NCBI GenBank assembly: GCA_023423835.1
Contig: JAFAEW010000076.1
Coordinates: 1 to 27,905, forward strand
Length of the DNA stretch: 27,905 nucleotides
From: Bacteroidota bacterium
Lineage (GTDB): Bacteria; Bacteroidota; Bacteroidia; Chitinophagales; Chitinophagaceae
Reading direction: 5' to 3'
The notes below the pieces were generated by a model that was given only the letters and a program-made list of their open reading frames with translations, made no database searches and was not told where the DNA came from. Every line of letters begins with the position of its first letter. The stretch's first letter is position 1. A program made the translations under genes and the position numbers. Positions 8,672-16,220 of the stretch are shown here, piece by piece.

Positions 8672-8806
8672 GCAAACCGTTTTTATTCCGGGTAAAATAA
8701 TTAATTCTTAATCTGCGAGTTATAAATAATCCGTTATATTGCGAAATTATTAATGGAGTGGCTGCCTTAAAGTTGCCAGGAAGATTTTTTAAATTTTTTG
8801 CGGAGG

Positions 8807-9772
8807 ATGAGCGTACCTGTATTTCCAAACACCTTTTTAATTGGCATTCAGAAAGCCGGAACCACTACGCTGGACGACTGGATGAGCCAACATCCCGAAA
8901 TCTATTGTTATGAAACGCTAAAAGATATCCATCTTTTCGCACGTTTCAAGTCCAAAGAAGCGATTCTGCAGAGATTGTCGAAGGAGCCATCACCCTACCG
9001 GCAACAGCCCGTTGTTTTACAATCAGCAGTCAATTATATTTATTATCCGCAGTTGATGCAGGAAATAAGCAATTACGCTCCCGATGCGAAACTGATTTGC
9101 ATTATCAGAAATCCGGTAGACCGCGCCATTTCATCCTACAATTATTTCAGGAAGATGCTGCGCGAAACGAGGGCGATGCGGGAAGCGCTGATCTACAATC
9201 CAAAACAAACGGGCGGAGCGTTCAGCAGCGACAACAGCGATTTTACCTATATCGAACACGGATTCTATGGCGAGCAACTCGAAGCCTGCCTGCAACTTTT
9301 CAAACGGGAGCAGCTTTTAATCCTTGATTATGAGGATCTTTCGGTTAACCCGGATGTACTACTGAAGAAGCTATTCAGTTTTCTTGGCGTTGATAACGGA
9401 TTTAAACCCGACATGCAAGCAAAAAATGTGACAGGTAGCGTCAAAAATCAGTTCGTGCAGCAAACAGTAATTCAAAGAAAAAGTCCTTTAAGAAAATGGT
9501 TTGTCGATAATATATTAGATCCTGTTTTACCCGTTGGGAAACGAAAACAGTTGAAACAGAAGATTTTCGAATGGAATACCGGCAAGGTCAGGGCTGTGGA
9601 AACGGCTCCGGAGTCAAAGGAGGAGGTTTTAAGTATAAAAAAGCAATTGGAACCTCATTTCTATGCTGACACAAAAAAGTTGGATCAACTTTTGGGAACC
9701 GATTATTCCGGAAAATGGTTTTTAAATAAAGCAGATCTTTCTGCTCCGGTTCAGATCAAAACACAACTGTAA
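8807..9772 (+). CDS. PAPS-dependent sulfotransferase (Sulfotransfer_1-like, heparan-sulfotransferase-type motifs)
   Basis: The ATG at 8807 is chosen; an in-frame TTG three codons upstream (8798) is the alternative, and a GGAGG lies immediately against the ATG, too close for normal use. From 8807 the protein has 321 residues. The 5'-phosphosulfate loop is FLIGIQKAGTTTL (about 10-22) with the catalytic-type lysine K16. The 3'-phosphate motif is LICIIRNPVDRAISSY (R101, S109). YIEHGFYGEQLEACLQLF and LILDYEDL match the later part of the heparan/Sulfotransfer_1 family. It should sulfate a glycan using PAPS. A 135-base gap separates it from the previous sulfotransferase, and the next gene follows one base after its stop, so it is tightly coupled downstream. 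Acceptor unknown. Confidence 0.88.
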   Translation: MSVPVFPNTFLIGIQKAGTTTLDDWMSQHPEIYCYETLKDIHLFARFKSKEAILQRLSKEPSPYRQQPVVLQSAVNYIYYPQLMQEISNYAPDAKLICIIRNPVDRAISSYNYFRKMLRETRAMREALIYNPKQTGGAFSSDNSDFTYIEHGFYGEQLEACLQLFKREQLLILDYEDLSVNPDVLLKKLFSFLGVDNGFKPDMQAKNVTGSVKNQFVQQTVIQRKSPLRKWFVDNILDPVLPVGKRKQLKQKIFEWNTGKVRAVETAPESKEEVLSIKKQLEPHFYADTKKLDQLLGTDYSGKWFLNKADLSAPVQIKTQL

Positions 9773-9773
9773 G

Positions 9774-10523
9774 ATGACGCCTTTCATCATATTTACCACA
9801 CAAAGAAGTGGTTCTACCGTTCTCACCCGCACGTTGGATGAACATCCACAGGTTTTTTGCGCAGGAGAATTGTTTCACGAAATCAATGATATTCATCATC
9901 CCGAATGGCATTTTCCTTCCTGGGGATTTTCTGAAAACAACCGGAAACTGCGAAAGTTGGACAAGATCATCAATTATCCGAATGTGCGGTTAAGGGCAGT
10001 TCCTCATTTAAAAAGGTTTTTTCAGCCTGCCGACGATGAGAAAACTGCCCGCGGATTTAAGTTGATGATTTCTCAGATAAGATCAATGCCTCACGTATGG
10101 CAATATCTAAAAGCCAATGATACGAAAGTGATTGTGCTGATCCGGAAGAATATTTTCCGTACCGGGCTTTCGAGATTGAGAAAAGACGTTACACGGATTC
10201 CGCACATGGAAAAGAAAGACAGTGAAAACCTGCAGATTCACATTGATCCGAAACGCCTGTTACACCATATGCGCTTTTTGGAAAGAGTGAATCAGGAACT
10301 GATAACCCGGTCTGAAGGGATGGATAGAATCGTTATTTACTACGAAGATTTCGGACAATGGGAACAGCTTATGGAAAAACTTTATCGGTTTTTAGAGGTA
10401 GAAGCAGTTTCTTTGCAGCCGGTTTTAAATAAGATCGGTGCAAAAGACTGGCGACAGGAGGTAAGCAATCACGAGGAGATCGAACGACTTTTAACCAAAA
10501 ACAATTATTCACAATACCTTTGA
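9774..10523 (+). CDS. Sulfotransferase, Stf0/NodH-like group
   Basis: 249 residues. The ATG lies one base after the previous stop codon, implying translational coupling. The 5'-phosphosulfate loop is IFTTQRSGSTVLTRTLDEHP (QRSGST 10-15), the form seen in Stf0 and NodH-type enzymes rather than the KAGTT form of its neighbour. The 3'-phosphate region is KVIVLIRKNIFRTGLSRLRK, with R124 and S133 well placed. FHEIND after AGEL also fits this group. By family knowledge these enzymes sulfate small carbohydrates or glycolipids such as trehalose or lipochitin oligosaccharides; the acceptor here is unknown. It is shorter than its neighbours but has a complete core. It differs enough from the other three that recent duplication is unlikely. 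Confidence 0.82.
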   Translation: MTPFIIFTTQRSGSTVLTRTLDEHPQVFCAGELFHEINDIHHPEWHFPSWGFSENNRKLRKLDKIINYPNVRLRAVPHLKRFFQPADDEKTARGFKLMISQIRSMPHVWQYLKANDTKVIVLIRKNIFRTGLSRLRKDVTRIPHMEKKDSENLQIHIDPKRLLHHMRFLERVNQELITRSEGMDRIVIYYEDFGQWEQLMEKLYRFLEVEAVSLQPVLNKIGAKDWRQEVSNHEEIERLLTKNNYSQYL

Positions 10524-10528
10524 GTAAA

Positions 10529-11449
10529 ATGAGCAGAATAATACCCAACTTTTTAGTGGGAGGTCCTCCGAAAGGTGCTTCCACTTCCCTATATTTCTAC
10601 GTAAAGCAGCATCCCGAAATTTATGCAAGCCCGGTAAAGCAAACCCGCTTTTTCAGCGTTTTCTATGATAAAGGAATTGATTACTATCTCAAAACGTATT
10701 TTTCGGGGGTGAAAGACGAAAAAATGGTTGGGGAAGCAACACCCACCTATTTTTTACTGCCCTATGTTGCTAAAAGAATTTACGATTTCAATCCCGATAT
10801 GAAAATCATTTTCTGCCTGCGCAATCCGGTAGAACGGGCATTTTCAGGCTGGAGTATGCGGGTGAATAACGGCACCGAACATCTGCCTTTTAAGGAGGCA
10901 ATGGAGGAGAATTTTAAGCAACGCCAACACCTGAAGTTTGAAACCGAAGAAGAGGGCAGGGTATGGCAGGAAGATATGCTTCGCGATGACCGCCTGGAGG
11001 AAACCGGCAGCCGGACCTATCTTGAAGGAGGAATGTATTCTTATAATCTGAAGGCCTATTTGAAATATTTTCCACAGGAACAGATAAAAGTCATCTTCAT
11101 GGAAGATCTTCAGAAAGATGTTCGAAAAACGATGAAGGAGGTTTATACATTTTTAGGAGTTGATCCGGATTTCGTTATCCCTAATATTGAGAAGAAAAAT
11201 ACGTACAAGAAATCGAAAATTAAGCTTCTCGATCCCATACTGGGGAAGAATAAAAAGCTTTCGAAAGTGATCGCGAATATGTTGCCTGGTGCGGTTAAAA
11301 AGAAGGTGCTTGATACGATGTATGTTGAAGGAAGTAAGAAGAAAATTACACCCGAAGATAAACAGATCGCTTACGGATACTTCAAAGAAGATATCAACGA
11401 ACTTGAAAGGCTTCTAAAGAAAGATCTTTCACATTGGAAAATTGCTTAA
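10529..11449 (+). CDS. Sulfotransferase with atypical phosphosulfate-binding loop
   Basis: The ATG at 10529 is 5 bases after the previous stop and is preferred over a TTG at 10520, which would overlap that stop codon. The protein has 306 residues. The loop reads VGGPPKGASTSL (about 10-21), where the family usually has a K-x-GTTSL form: the lysine remains but AST replaces GTT. The next motif is SPVKQTRFFS, where KE-x-x-FF is usual. The 3'-phosphate motif is intact (IIFCLRNPVERAFSGW, R98 and S106), and YLEGGMYSYNLKAYLKYFP and VIFMEDL match Sulfotransfer_1/heparan types. It probably uses PAPS on a glycan acceptor, but the changed loop could alter kinetics or acceptor choice. The transcript continues into ugd after 29 bases. 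Confidence 0.83.
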   Translation: MSRIIPNFLVGGPPKGASTSLYFYVKQHPEIYASPVKQTRFFSVFYDKGIDYYLKTYFSGVKDEKMVGEATPTYFLLPYVAKRIYDFNPDMKIIFCLRNPVERAFSGWSMRVNNGTEHLPFKEAMEENFKQRQHLKFETEEEGRVWQEDMLRDDRLEETGSRTYLEGGMYSYNLKAYLKYFPQEQIKVIFMEDLQKDVRKTMKEVYTFLGVDPDFVIPNIEKKNTYKKSKIKLLDPILGKNKKLSKVIANMLPGAVKKKVLDTMYVEGSKKKITPEDKQIAYGYFKEDINELERLLKKDLSHWKIA

Positions 11450-11478
11450 GTAAACCATTATAATTTTAAAATTTAGTA

Positions 11479-12813
11479 ATGAAAATAGTTGTTGTTGGTA
11501 CCGGATATGTTGGACTTGTTACCGGTGCATGTTTATCAGAAGTTGGTACAGACGTAGTTTGCGTGGATGTAAATGTTGATAAGATTGAAAAACTAAAAAA
11601 CGGAATCCTTCCCATCTATGAACCCGGACTTGAAGATATTGTTTTACGAAATTTTAAAAACGGACGGCTCAGTTTCTCAACACATCTTTCTGAATCCATT
11701 CATGGGGCAGATGTCGCCTTTATAGCCGTTGGAACGCCGCCGGGTGAAGATGGCAGTGCCGACCTGAAATATGTACTCGAGGTGGCCAAAACCATCGGTA
11801 CTTATATGAACGGATACCTCGTAGTGGTTACAAAAAGCACCGTGCCGGTGGGAACTGCTGCCAAAGTGAAACACGAGATCGAACAGGTTTTACAGCAGCG
11901 CGAAGCAAAAATTGATTTTGATGTTGCCTCAAACCCGGAATTTCTCAAGGAAGGCGCTGCGATCGATGACTTTTTGAAACCCGACAGAATAGTTGTGGGC
12001 GTTGAAACGGAAAGAGCCAAGAAAGCCTTGAATGCGCTTTATGATCCTTTTGTTTTGAACGGTCATCCCATTTTGTTTATGGATATTCCTTCGGCTGAAA
12101 TGACGAAATATGCGGCCAATGCGATGCTCGCCACCAAAATTTCTTTTATGAACGATATTGCAAACCTTTGTGATATCGTTGGTGCCAATGTAAATGAGGT
12201 AAGAAAAGGCATCGGGTCAGATGCAAGGATTGGAAACAAATTTATCTATCCCGGTATTGGATATGGCGGATCCTGTTTCCCCAAAGATGTAAAAGCATTG
12301 ATCAAAACCGGTGAGCTCAATTCCTATCAGCTTCGTATTCTGCAGGCGGTGGACAATGTAAACGATGATCAAAAGAAGGTTGTTTTAAATAAGATCATGC
12401 GGCATTTTAATAATGACATCGCAGGTAAAACTTTTGCAGTTTGGGGACTGGCATTCAAGCCAAATACTGATGATATGAGGGAAGCGCCCTCGCTGGTGAT
12501 CATCGATGCGTTGCTGAAGGCCGGTGCCAATGTGCAGGCCTATGATCCGGTATCAATGAACGAGGCCGAACAAATGCTTGATTCAAAAGTAATTCTCACC
12601 AAGGATGCTTTTAATGCAACCAAGGGTGCCGATGCGCTGATCCTTGTTACGGAGTGGCCTGAATTCAGACTTCCCAACTGGGAAAAGATTCGCGCCAATA
12701 TGAACGGAAACGCGTTGTTTGACGGAAGAAATATTTACAACCGCGAGGAAATGAGGGAGAAAGGTTTCCAATATTACGGCATTGGAATTCCCGAAACAGA
12801 AGTGATGTGCTAA
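11479..12813 (+). CDS. ugd: UDP-glucose 6-dehydrogenase
   Basis: 444 residues, normal for bacterial Ugd. The N-terminal NAD-binding fold begins MKIVVVGTGYVGLVTGACLS (GxGYVGL), followed by IYEPGLEDI, VGTPPGEDGSADL, TKSTVPVGT and SNPEFLKEGAA, all signature stretches. The catalytic cysteine is C266 in GYGGSCFPKD (261-270), and the C-terminal domain has WGLAFKPNTDDMREAPS. It oxidises UDP-glucose twice with NAD to UDP-glucuronate in the cytoplasm. Its position between sulfotransferases and a GT4 gene indicates that the glycan made here contains glucuronic acid or a sugar derived from it (galacturonate, xylose). It is not a UDP-ManNAc dehydrogenase judging by the EPGLE and AFKPNTDD motifs. Assignment is secure. 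Confidence 0.95.
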   Translation: MKIVVVGTGYVGLVTGACLSEVGTDVVCVDVNVDKIEKLKNGILPIYEPGLEDIVLRNFKNGRLSFSTHLSESIHGADVAFIAVGTPPGEDGSADLKYVLEVAKTIGTYMNGYLVVVTKSTVPVGTAAKVKHEIEQVLQQREAKIDFDVASNPEFLKEGAAIDDFLKPDRIVVGVETERAKKALNALYDPFVLNGHPILFMDIPSAEMTKYAANAMLATKISFMNDIANLCDIVGANVNEVRKGIGSDARIGNKFIYPGIGYGGSCFPKDVKALIKTGELNSYQLRILQAVDNVNDDQKKVVLNKIMRHFNNDIAGKTFAVWGLAFKPNTDDMREAPSLVIIDALLKAGANVQAYDPVSMNEAEQMLDSKVILTKDAFNATKGADALILVTEWPEFRLPNWEKIRANMNGNALFDGRNIYNREEMREKGFQYYGIGIPETEVMC

Positions 12814-12852
12814 ATCAAAACCAAAACGGCCTTATTCAATCCCTTCTTAACG

Positions 12853-13974
12853 ATGGATAAAAAGATCAGGGTATTACATATTACACAATCAGTTGGGGGA
12901 GTGGAAACCTATATCCGGCAGGTGGTTCAGAATATTGACCAGGAAAGGTTTGAAATTCTGGTGGCCGGATGTGAGCCGACACTGAAAAATTTTTGCCGGG
13001 AAAAAAACATTGCCTATTTCGAGGTAAAGATGTCAAGGGGATTTAATCCGCTTCTTGATCTCCGTTCTGTTTTTTCCTTGCGTAAACTGATCAAAAAAGT
13101 AAAGCCTGATTTTGTGCATCTGCACAGTTCAAAAGCGGGATTTGTAGGAAGAATAGCGGCCAAAACCGCAAAATGTAAATCGCTGTTTACGCCGCACGGA
13201 GTTTCCTATCTTTCATTCACCGGTTTCAATCGGATGATTTTTTTCATGCTCGAAATGGTGGGCAAGAAGTTTACATATAAGATTCTCGCTATTTCACATT
13301 CTGAGGCCAACCGGCTGATGCATGAAATCGGCATTAAAGAAGAATACATTTACGTGATCCCGAATTCGCTGACTTTTCCGGGACTGCCTTCAGACATTCC
13401 AAACCCATTGGGTAAGCTGGAAGGCGGGATCCGGCTCGGAACAATCGGACGGCTAACGCCTCAAAAAAATCCTCTCTTATTTGCTGACATTGCAAATGAT
13501 GTGATTCAGAAATTTCCTGACGCTCATTTTTATTTTCTCGGCGCCGGTTTTCATGACCATCTGAGAAAGGAACTCGAAGAAAGGATCAGTCGGTACAAGA
13601 TCGAATCTAATTGTCATCTCATAGACAAAGGCGATCATATTGTCGCGGTGAACTTTCTCCGCCAACTCGATATTTTCCTGTTGCCCTCCGTATTCGAAGG
13701 ATTGCCCTACGCCCTGCTCGAAGCGATGATGGAGTCCGTTCCCTGTGTGGTGAGTAAGTGTGATGGTAACAACGATGTGATCAACAATAACGACAATGGC
13801 TTTGCCTGTATCACGAGAAACGAATACCTGGAAGTTATCTCCAACCTCATCAACGATCCGGCAAGAGCCCGGATCATCGGAGACAAGGGGAGAAAGTACG
13901 TGGAAGAAAAACACAACATCAAAACGAATATCAGGATGCTGGAAAAAGTGTATCTCGGCCTGGCAAACGGTTAA
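12853..13974 (+). CDS. Glycosyltransferase family 4 (GT-B) protein
   Basis: 373 residues starting 39 bases after ugd. The N-terminal half has VLHITQSVGGVETYI and PDFVHLHSSKAGFVGR, followed by FTPHGVSY, the typical acceptor-side features of GT4 enzymes such as the WcaI/EpsD/CapM group. The donor half has LGTIGRLTPQKNP (about 195-207) and LLPSVFEGLPYALLEAM with the EX7E pair E282 and E290. It probably adds a hexose, hexuronate or amino sugar to a lipid-linked oligosaccharide. It is the last plus-strand gene of the cluster; the next gene is convergent. It is only distantly similar to the GT4 at 6613, so the two probably make different linkages. Donor and acceptor unknown. Confidence 0.9.
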   Translation: MDKKIRVLHITQSVGGVETYIRQVVQNIDQERFEILVAGCEPTLKNFCREKNIAYFEVKMSRGFNPLLDLRSVFSLRKLIKKVKPDFVHLHSSKAGFVGRIAAKTAKCKSLFTPHGVSYLSFTGFNRMIFFMLEMVGKKFTYKILAISHSEANRLMHEIGIKEEYIYVIPNSLTFPGLPSDIPNPLGKLEGGIRLGTIGRLTPQKNPLLFADIANDVIQKFPDAHFYFLGAGFHDHLRKELEERISRYKIESNCHLIDKGDHIVAVNFLRQLDIFLLPSVFEGLPYALLEAMMESVPCVVSKCDGNNDVINNNDNGFACITRNEYLEVISNLINDPARARIIGDKGRKYVEEKHNIKTNIRMLEKVYLGLANG

Positions 13975-14058
13975 GCAAACTTTCTTCAAGTAAATACTGA
14001 CTGTTCGCTTAAAATCGTCTTTCTTCAACTTTCCAGGACACGGCTCCCTGTATTTCGA

Positions 14059-16002
14059 TTAATCGGGAGCATTTACCGGCTGAAACATCAACTGATCGCG
14101 AACTTGAAAAACACTGCCACAATCCCTCGTTGCCAGTCTCTTCAGGTCTTTTGCCCGTCTTAAGATATCATTGAATTTCCTGATCGTCGGCTTCTTCGTT
14201 GGCCGCAGGGCCGCATCGACTACCATCATGTTTTCGTTGTTGGGATCAAGATCGGCATCAAATGCACCGGGTTGTGGACGCCCGGTAAGAAATCCTGACA
14301 TCCTCGCTTCCGTTCCAAAAAATGCCGGTTCCACATGGAAGAAATTGGTTTGAAATTCTCCTGAATGGCATCCGGTACAGGTATTCAAGGAAAACACGTG
14401 TCGTGTGGTCGGGTTCTGAATGAAAGACAATGAGTTTTTATCCAGGCTTCCATCCCAATGGTAAACAGGCGACTTCCGCGGATCGCCGAGCGGATTGCCC
14501 AGAATGTGTGCAACGCCGGCAAGGAATGGCTGTCCTTCAAATTCATTCGGAATGGAATAGAGATCAACCTTGATACTGTCACTCCGGTCATTGATATATT
14601 TTGCAAGCAATTGTACGTCCGGATTATCTTGCTGCGCATTGTACCTGTCTGCCGGCACCTGGGCTACGGTTGCAGGAACAAGCTGATGGCTTTTCCCATT
14701 TAAATGAAATTCCCGGAATTCTGAAATAACAGGATCCGGAGAAAATGCGCGGTCGTTGGTTCTCAGGTTATTGAAACAGCTTTGATTGGGCTTATTTTCG
14801 CTCTTTCCGCACAAGGTAAACTGATCGGTAATATCTTGTAATGCCTGATTATAGGTTTCACTGCCTCTTTCCAGAAATTTTAAACTGAACCATTGACCTG
14901 CCCAATCCTTAAGAGTATCGCAATCACCCTTCTTAGGAATACCGTATTCTATAATAAAAGTAAAGGGCAATGGTGCTGAACAATTGTTGTCGATTGCGGT
15001 AAAAATGAAGCGTGCCTCACCTGCCTGAATCTGGGAAAACCGGGTTCTGAGATCGAAGCGATTGACAATGGCCGTTAACTTAAAAGGAGCGAAACGCATG
15101 TCGAGAAATCCGGCAGGATTTCCGGCATCCCGGCTTTTCTGTAGCCAGGGATTGAGCAACAAATCGTTCATCTTCGGCCTGCCGGCAACTGAATCCGAAT
15201 TGATGATCCGGTTTTTGGTGAAAAGATTCAGCCAGCGTTTTACAAAATCAGAAAGCTGTTGATCGTCGGCAATCTGATCGGGGCTGGGGGAAGCAATCTG
15301 TTGAAACAAGGTCTTAAATGACCAGGAGCCGTCCAGGTTTCCGGTTTGTGTACACGGATTCCAGGTGCGGGTCGGATCCTCCACGACCTTCAGATCTGTA
15401 ATTAAAATACTGTTTTTCATCAATGTATCGATCAAAGTGCTCGCCATCGGCACATTCAGATCTGCTATTGACAGAGCTTGCTGCCTGTCGAGTTTATCGG
15501 GATCGAAGTCAACAAAATTGCGGTTATTGATGAGCGTTCGGTTCTCAAATCGGAAGACTTTTTCCTTTGAACGCTTCATTTCCTTGGCGATGCTAATCGC
15601 TTCTGCCTTAAATTCTTTGAGGTTTACGGGCATTCTTGCGGTATAAAGGCCATCTCCTGCTTTTTCATCAAAGCCTTTCCCGTCGTCGGTGAAATTCAGG
15701 ATTGCATTGCCCGCATCTAACGTAAATGATGGTCCGGAATAGCGTGCTTTTGAGTAGTAAGCCAGAATCAAAAGGTGCATGTTGTCTCCAGGTATTCTTT
15801 TTACCAAAACATCTTCAGCCGCGGGGATACGTCTTCCCGTGGCAGCATCACTTACCGGGCTAAAACCATCATCCCAGTATAATTGGTAATCATCCACATT
15901 GTCCGGGCTGTCGGTTTGAGGCTTTAAATAATCCCAGGAAATAAGAAAAATAGTGAGACCTGCAAACACCACATAAATAAGTTTTTTAAGTACAGTTTTC
16001 AT
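14059..16002 (-). CDS. Membrane-anchored/secreted CTGCH-motif protein of unknown function (paralog 1)
   Basis: 647 residues with an N-terminal signal or anchor segment (LIYVVFAGLTIFLISWDYL, about 8-26). Residues about 60-125 resemble an extracellular anchor-type domain (FTDDGKGFDEKAGDGLYTAR). The long central part has LDMRFAPFKLTAIVNRFDLR and LRTNDRAFSP, and the C-terminal part holds RHVFSLNTCTGCHSGE with a CxxCH motif at 542-546, then FFHVEP and LSGFLTGR-type sequence (here MSGFLTGR). Similar architectures are familiar from uncharacterised proteins of myxobacteria and Bacteroidetes. One CxxCH suggests covalent heme c, but no normal cytochrome fold or obvious methionine ligand was identified, so redox function is only possible. 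A close paralog lies at 20733-22700. It follows the PPC-repeat gene but is separated from it by a terminator, so it probably has its own promoter. Confidence 0.75.
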   Translation of the reverse strand: MKTVLKKLIYVVFAGLTIFLISWDYLKPQTDSPDNVDDYQLYWDDGFSPVSDAATGRRIPAAEDVLVKRIPGDNMHLLILAYYSKARYSGPSFTLDAGNAILNFTDDGKGFDEKAGDGLYTARMPVNLKEFKAEAISIAKEMKRSKEKVFRFENRTLINNRNFVDFDPDKLDRQQALSIADLNVPMASTLIDTLMKNSILITDLKVVEDPTRTWNPCTQTGNLDGSWSFKTLFQQIASPSPDQIADDQQLSDFVKRWLNLFTKNRIINSDSVAGRPKMNDLLLNPWLQKSRDAGNPAGFLDMRFAPFKLTAIVNRFDLRTRFSQIQAGEARFIFTAIDNNCSAPLPFTFIIEYGIPKKGDCDTLKDWAGQWFSLKFLERGSETYNQALQDITDQFTLCGKSENKPNQSCFNNLRTNDRAFSPDPVISEFREFHLNGKSHQLVPATVAQVPADRYNAQQDNPDVQLLAKYINDRSDSIKVDLYSIPNEFEGQPFLAGVAHILGNPLGDPRKSPVYHWDGSLDKNSLSFIQNPTTRHVFSLNTCTGCHSGEFQTNFFHVEPAFFGTEARMSGFLTGRPQPGAFDADLDPNNENMMVVDAALRPTKKPTIRKFNDILRRAKDLKRLATRDCGSVFQVRDQLMFQPVNAPD

Positions 16003-16164
16003 AACAGCGCATATTAAGGTTGATAAATATTTGAATTGGTTTCCATCGCATTACGTCTTTAATTTGTTTTCACATTTGTACTTCGAACTCTAGGGTAAAA
16101 ATAGTAAGTTTTTATTAAAAAGTCATTAAATCGCTTAAATATTACTGAAACTCAGGAGAAAGTA

Positions 16165-16197
16165 AAATGAAAAAGGCCACCTCAAAAGAGGCGGCCT
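16165..16197 (-). terminator. Rho-independent terminator of the PPC-repeat gene
   Basis: A 10-bp stem with one A/C mismatch (AGGCCACCTC at 16174-16183, loop AAAA, GAGGCGGCCT at 16188-16197) is followed on the minus strand by TTTTTCATTTT. It lies 24 bases after the stop of the gene ending at 16221 and separates it from the CTGCH gene starting at 16002. Confidence 0.85.
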
Positions 16198-16220
16198 GCT
16201 GTTTAAACCATATATACCCA

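Noticed and set aside
8731..8740. TATATTGC as a promoter for the second sulfotransferase
   Set aside because: It lacks one T of the TAnnTTTG motif and has no -33 element at the correct spacing; too weak to list.
13477..14028. 183-codon minus-strand open frame inside the second GT4 gene
   Set aside because: It is antisense to a GT4 with intact motifs, and its translation shows no domain or coding character.
14043..14070. Hairpin GCTCCC/GGGAGC around the stop codon of CTGCH paralog 1 as a terminator
   Set aside because: The loop is long, the stem overlaps the coding end, and no T run follows on either strand.
14364..14378. Calling the CTGCH proteins ordinary cytochromes c
   Set aside because: Only one CxxCH lies in about 650 residues, with no recognisable cytochrome c fold or distal ligand; the motif alone does not support the call.
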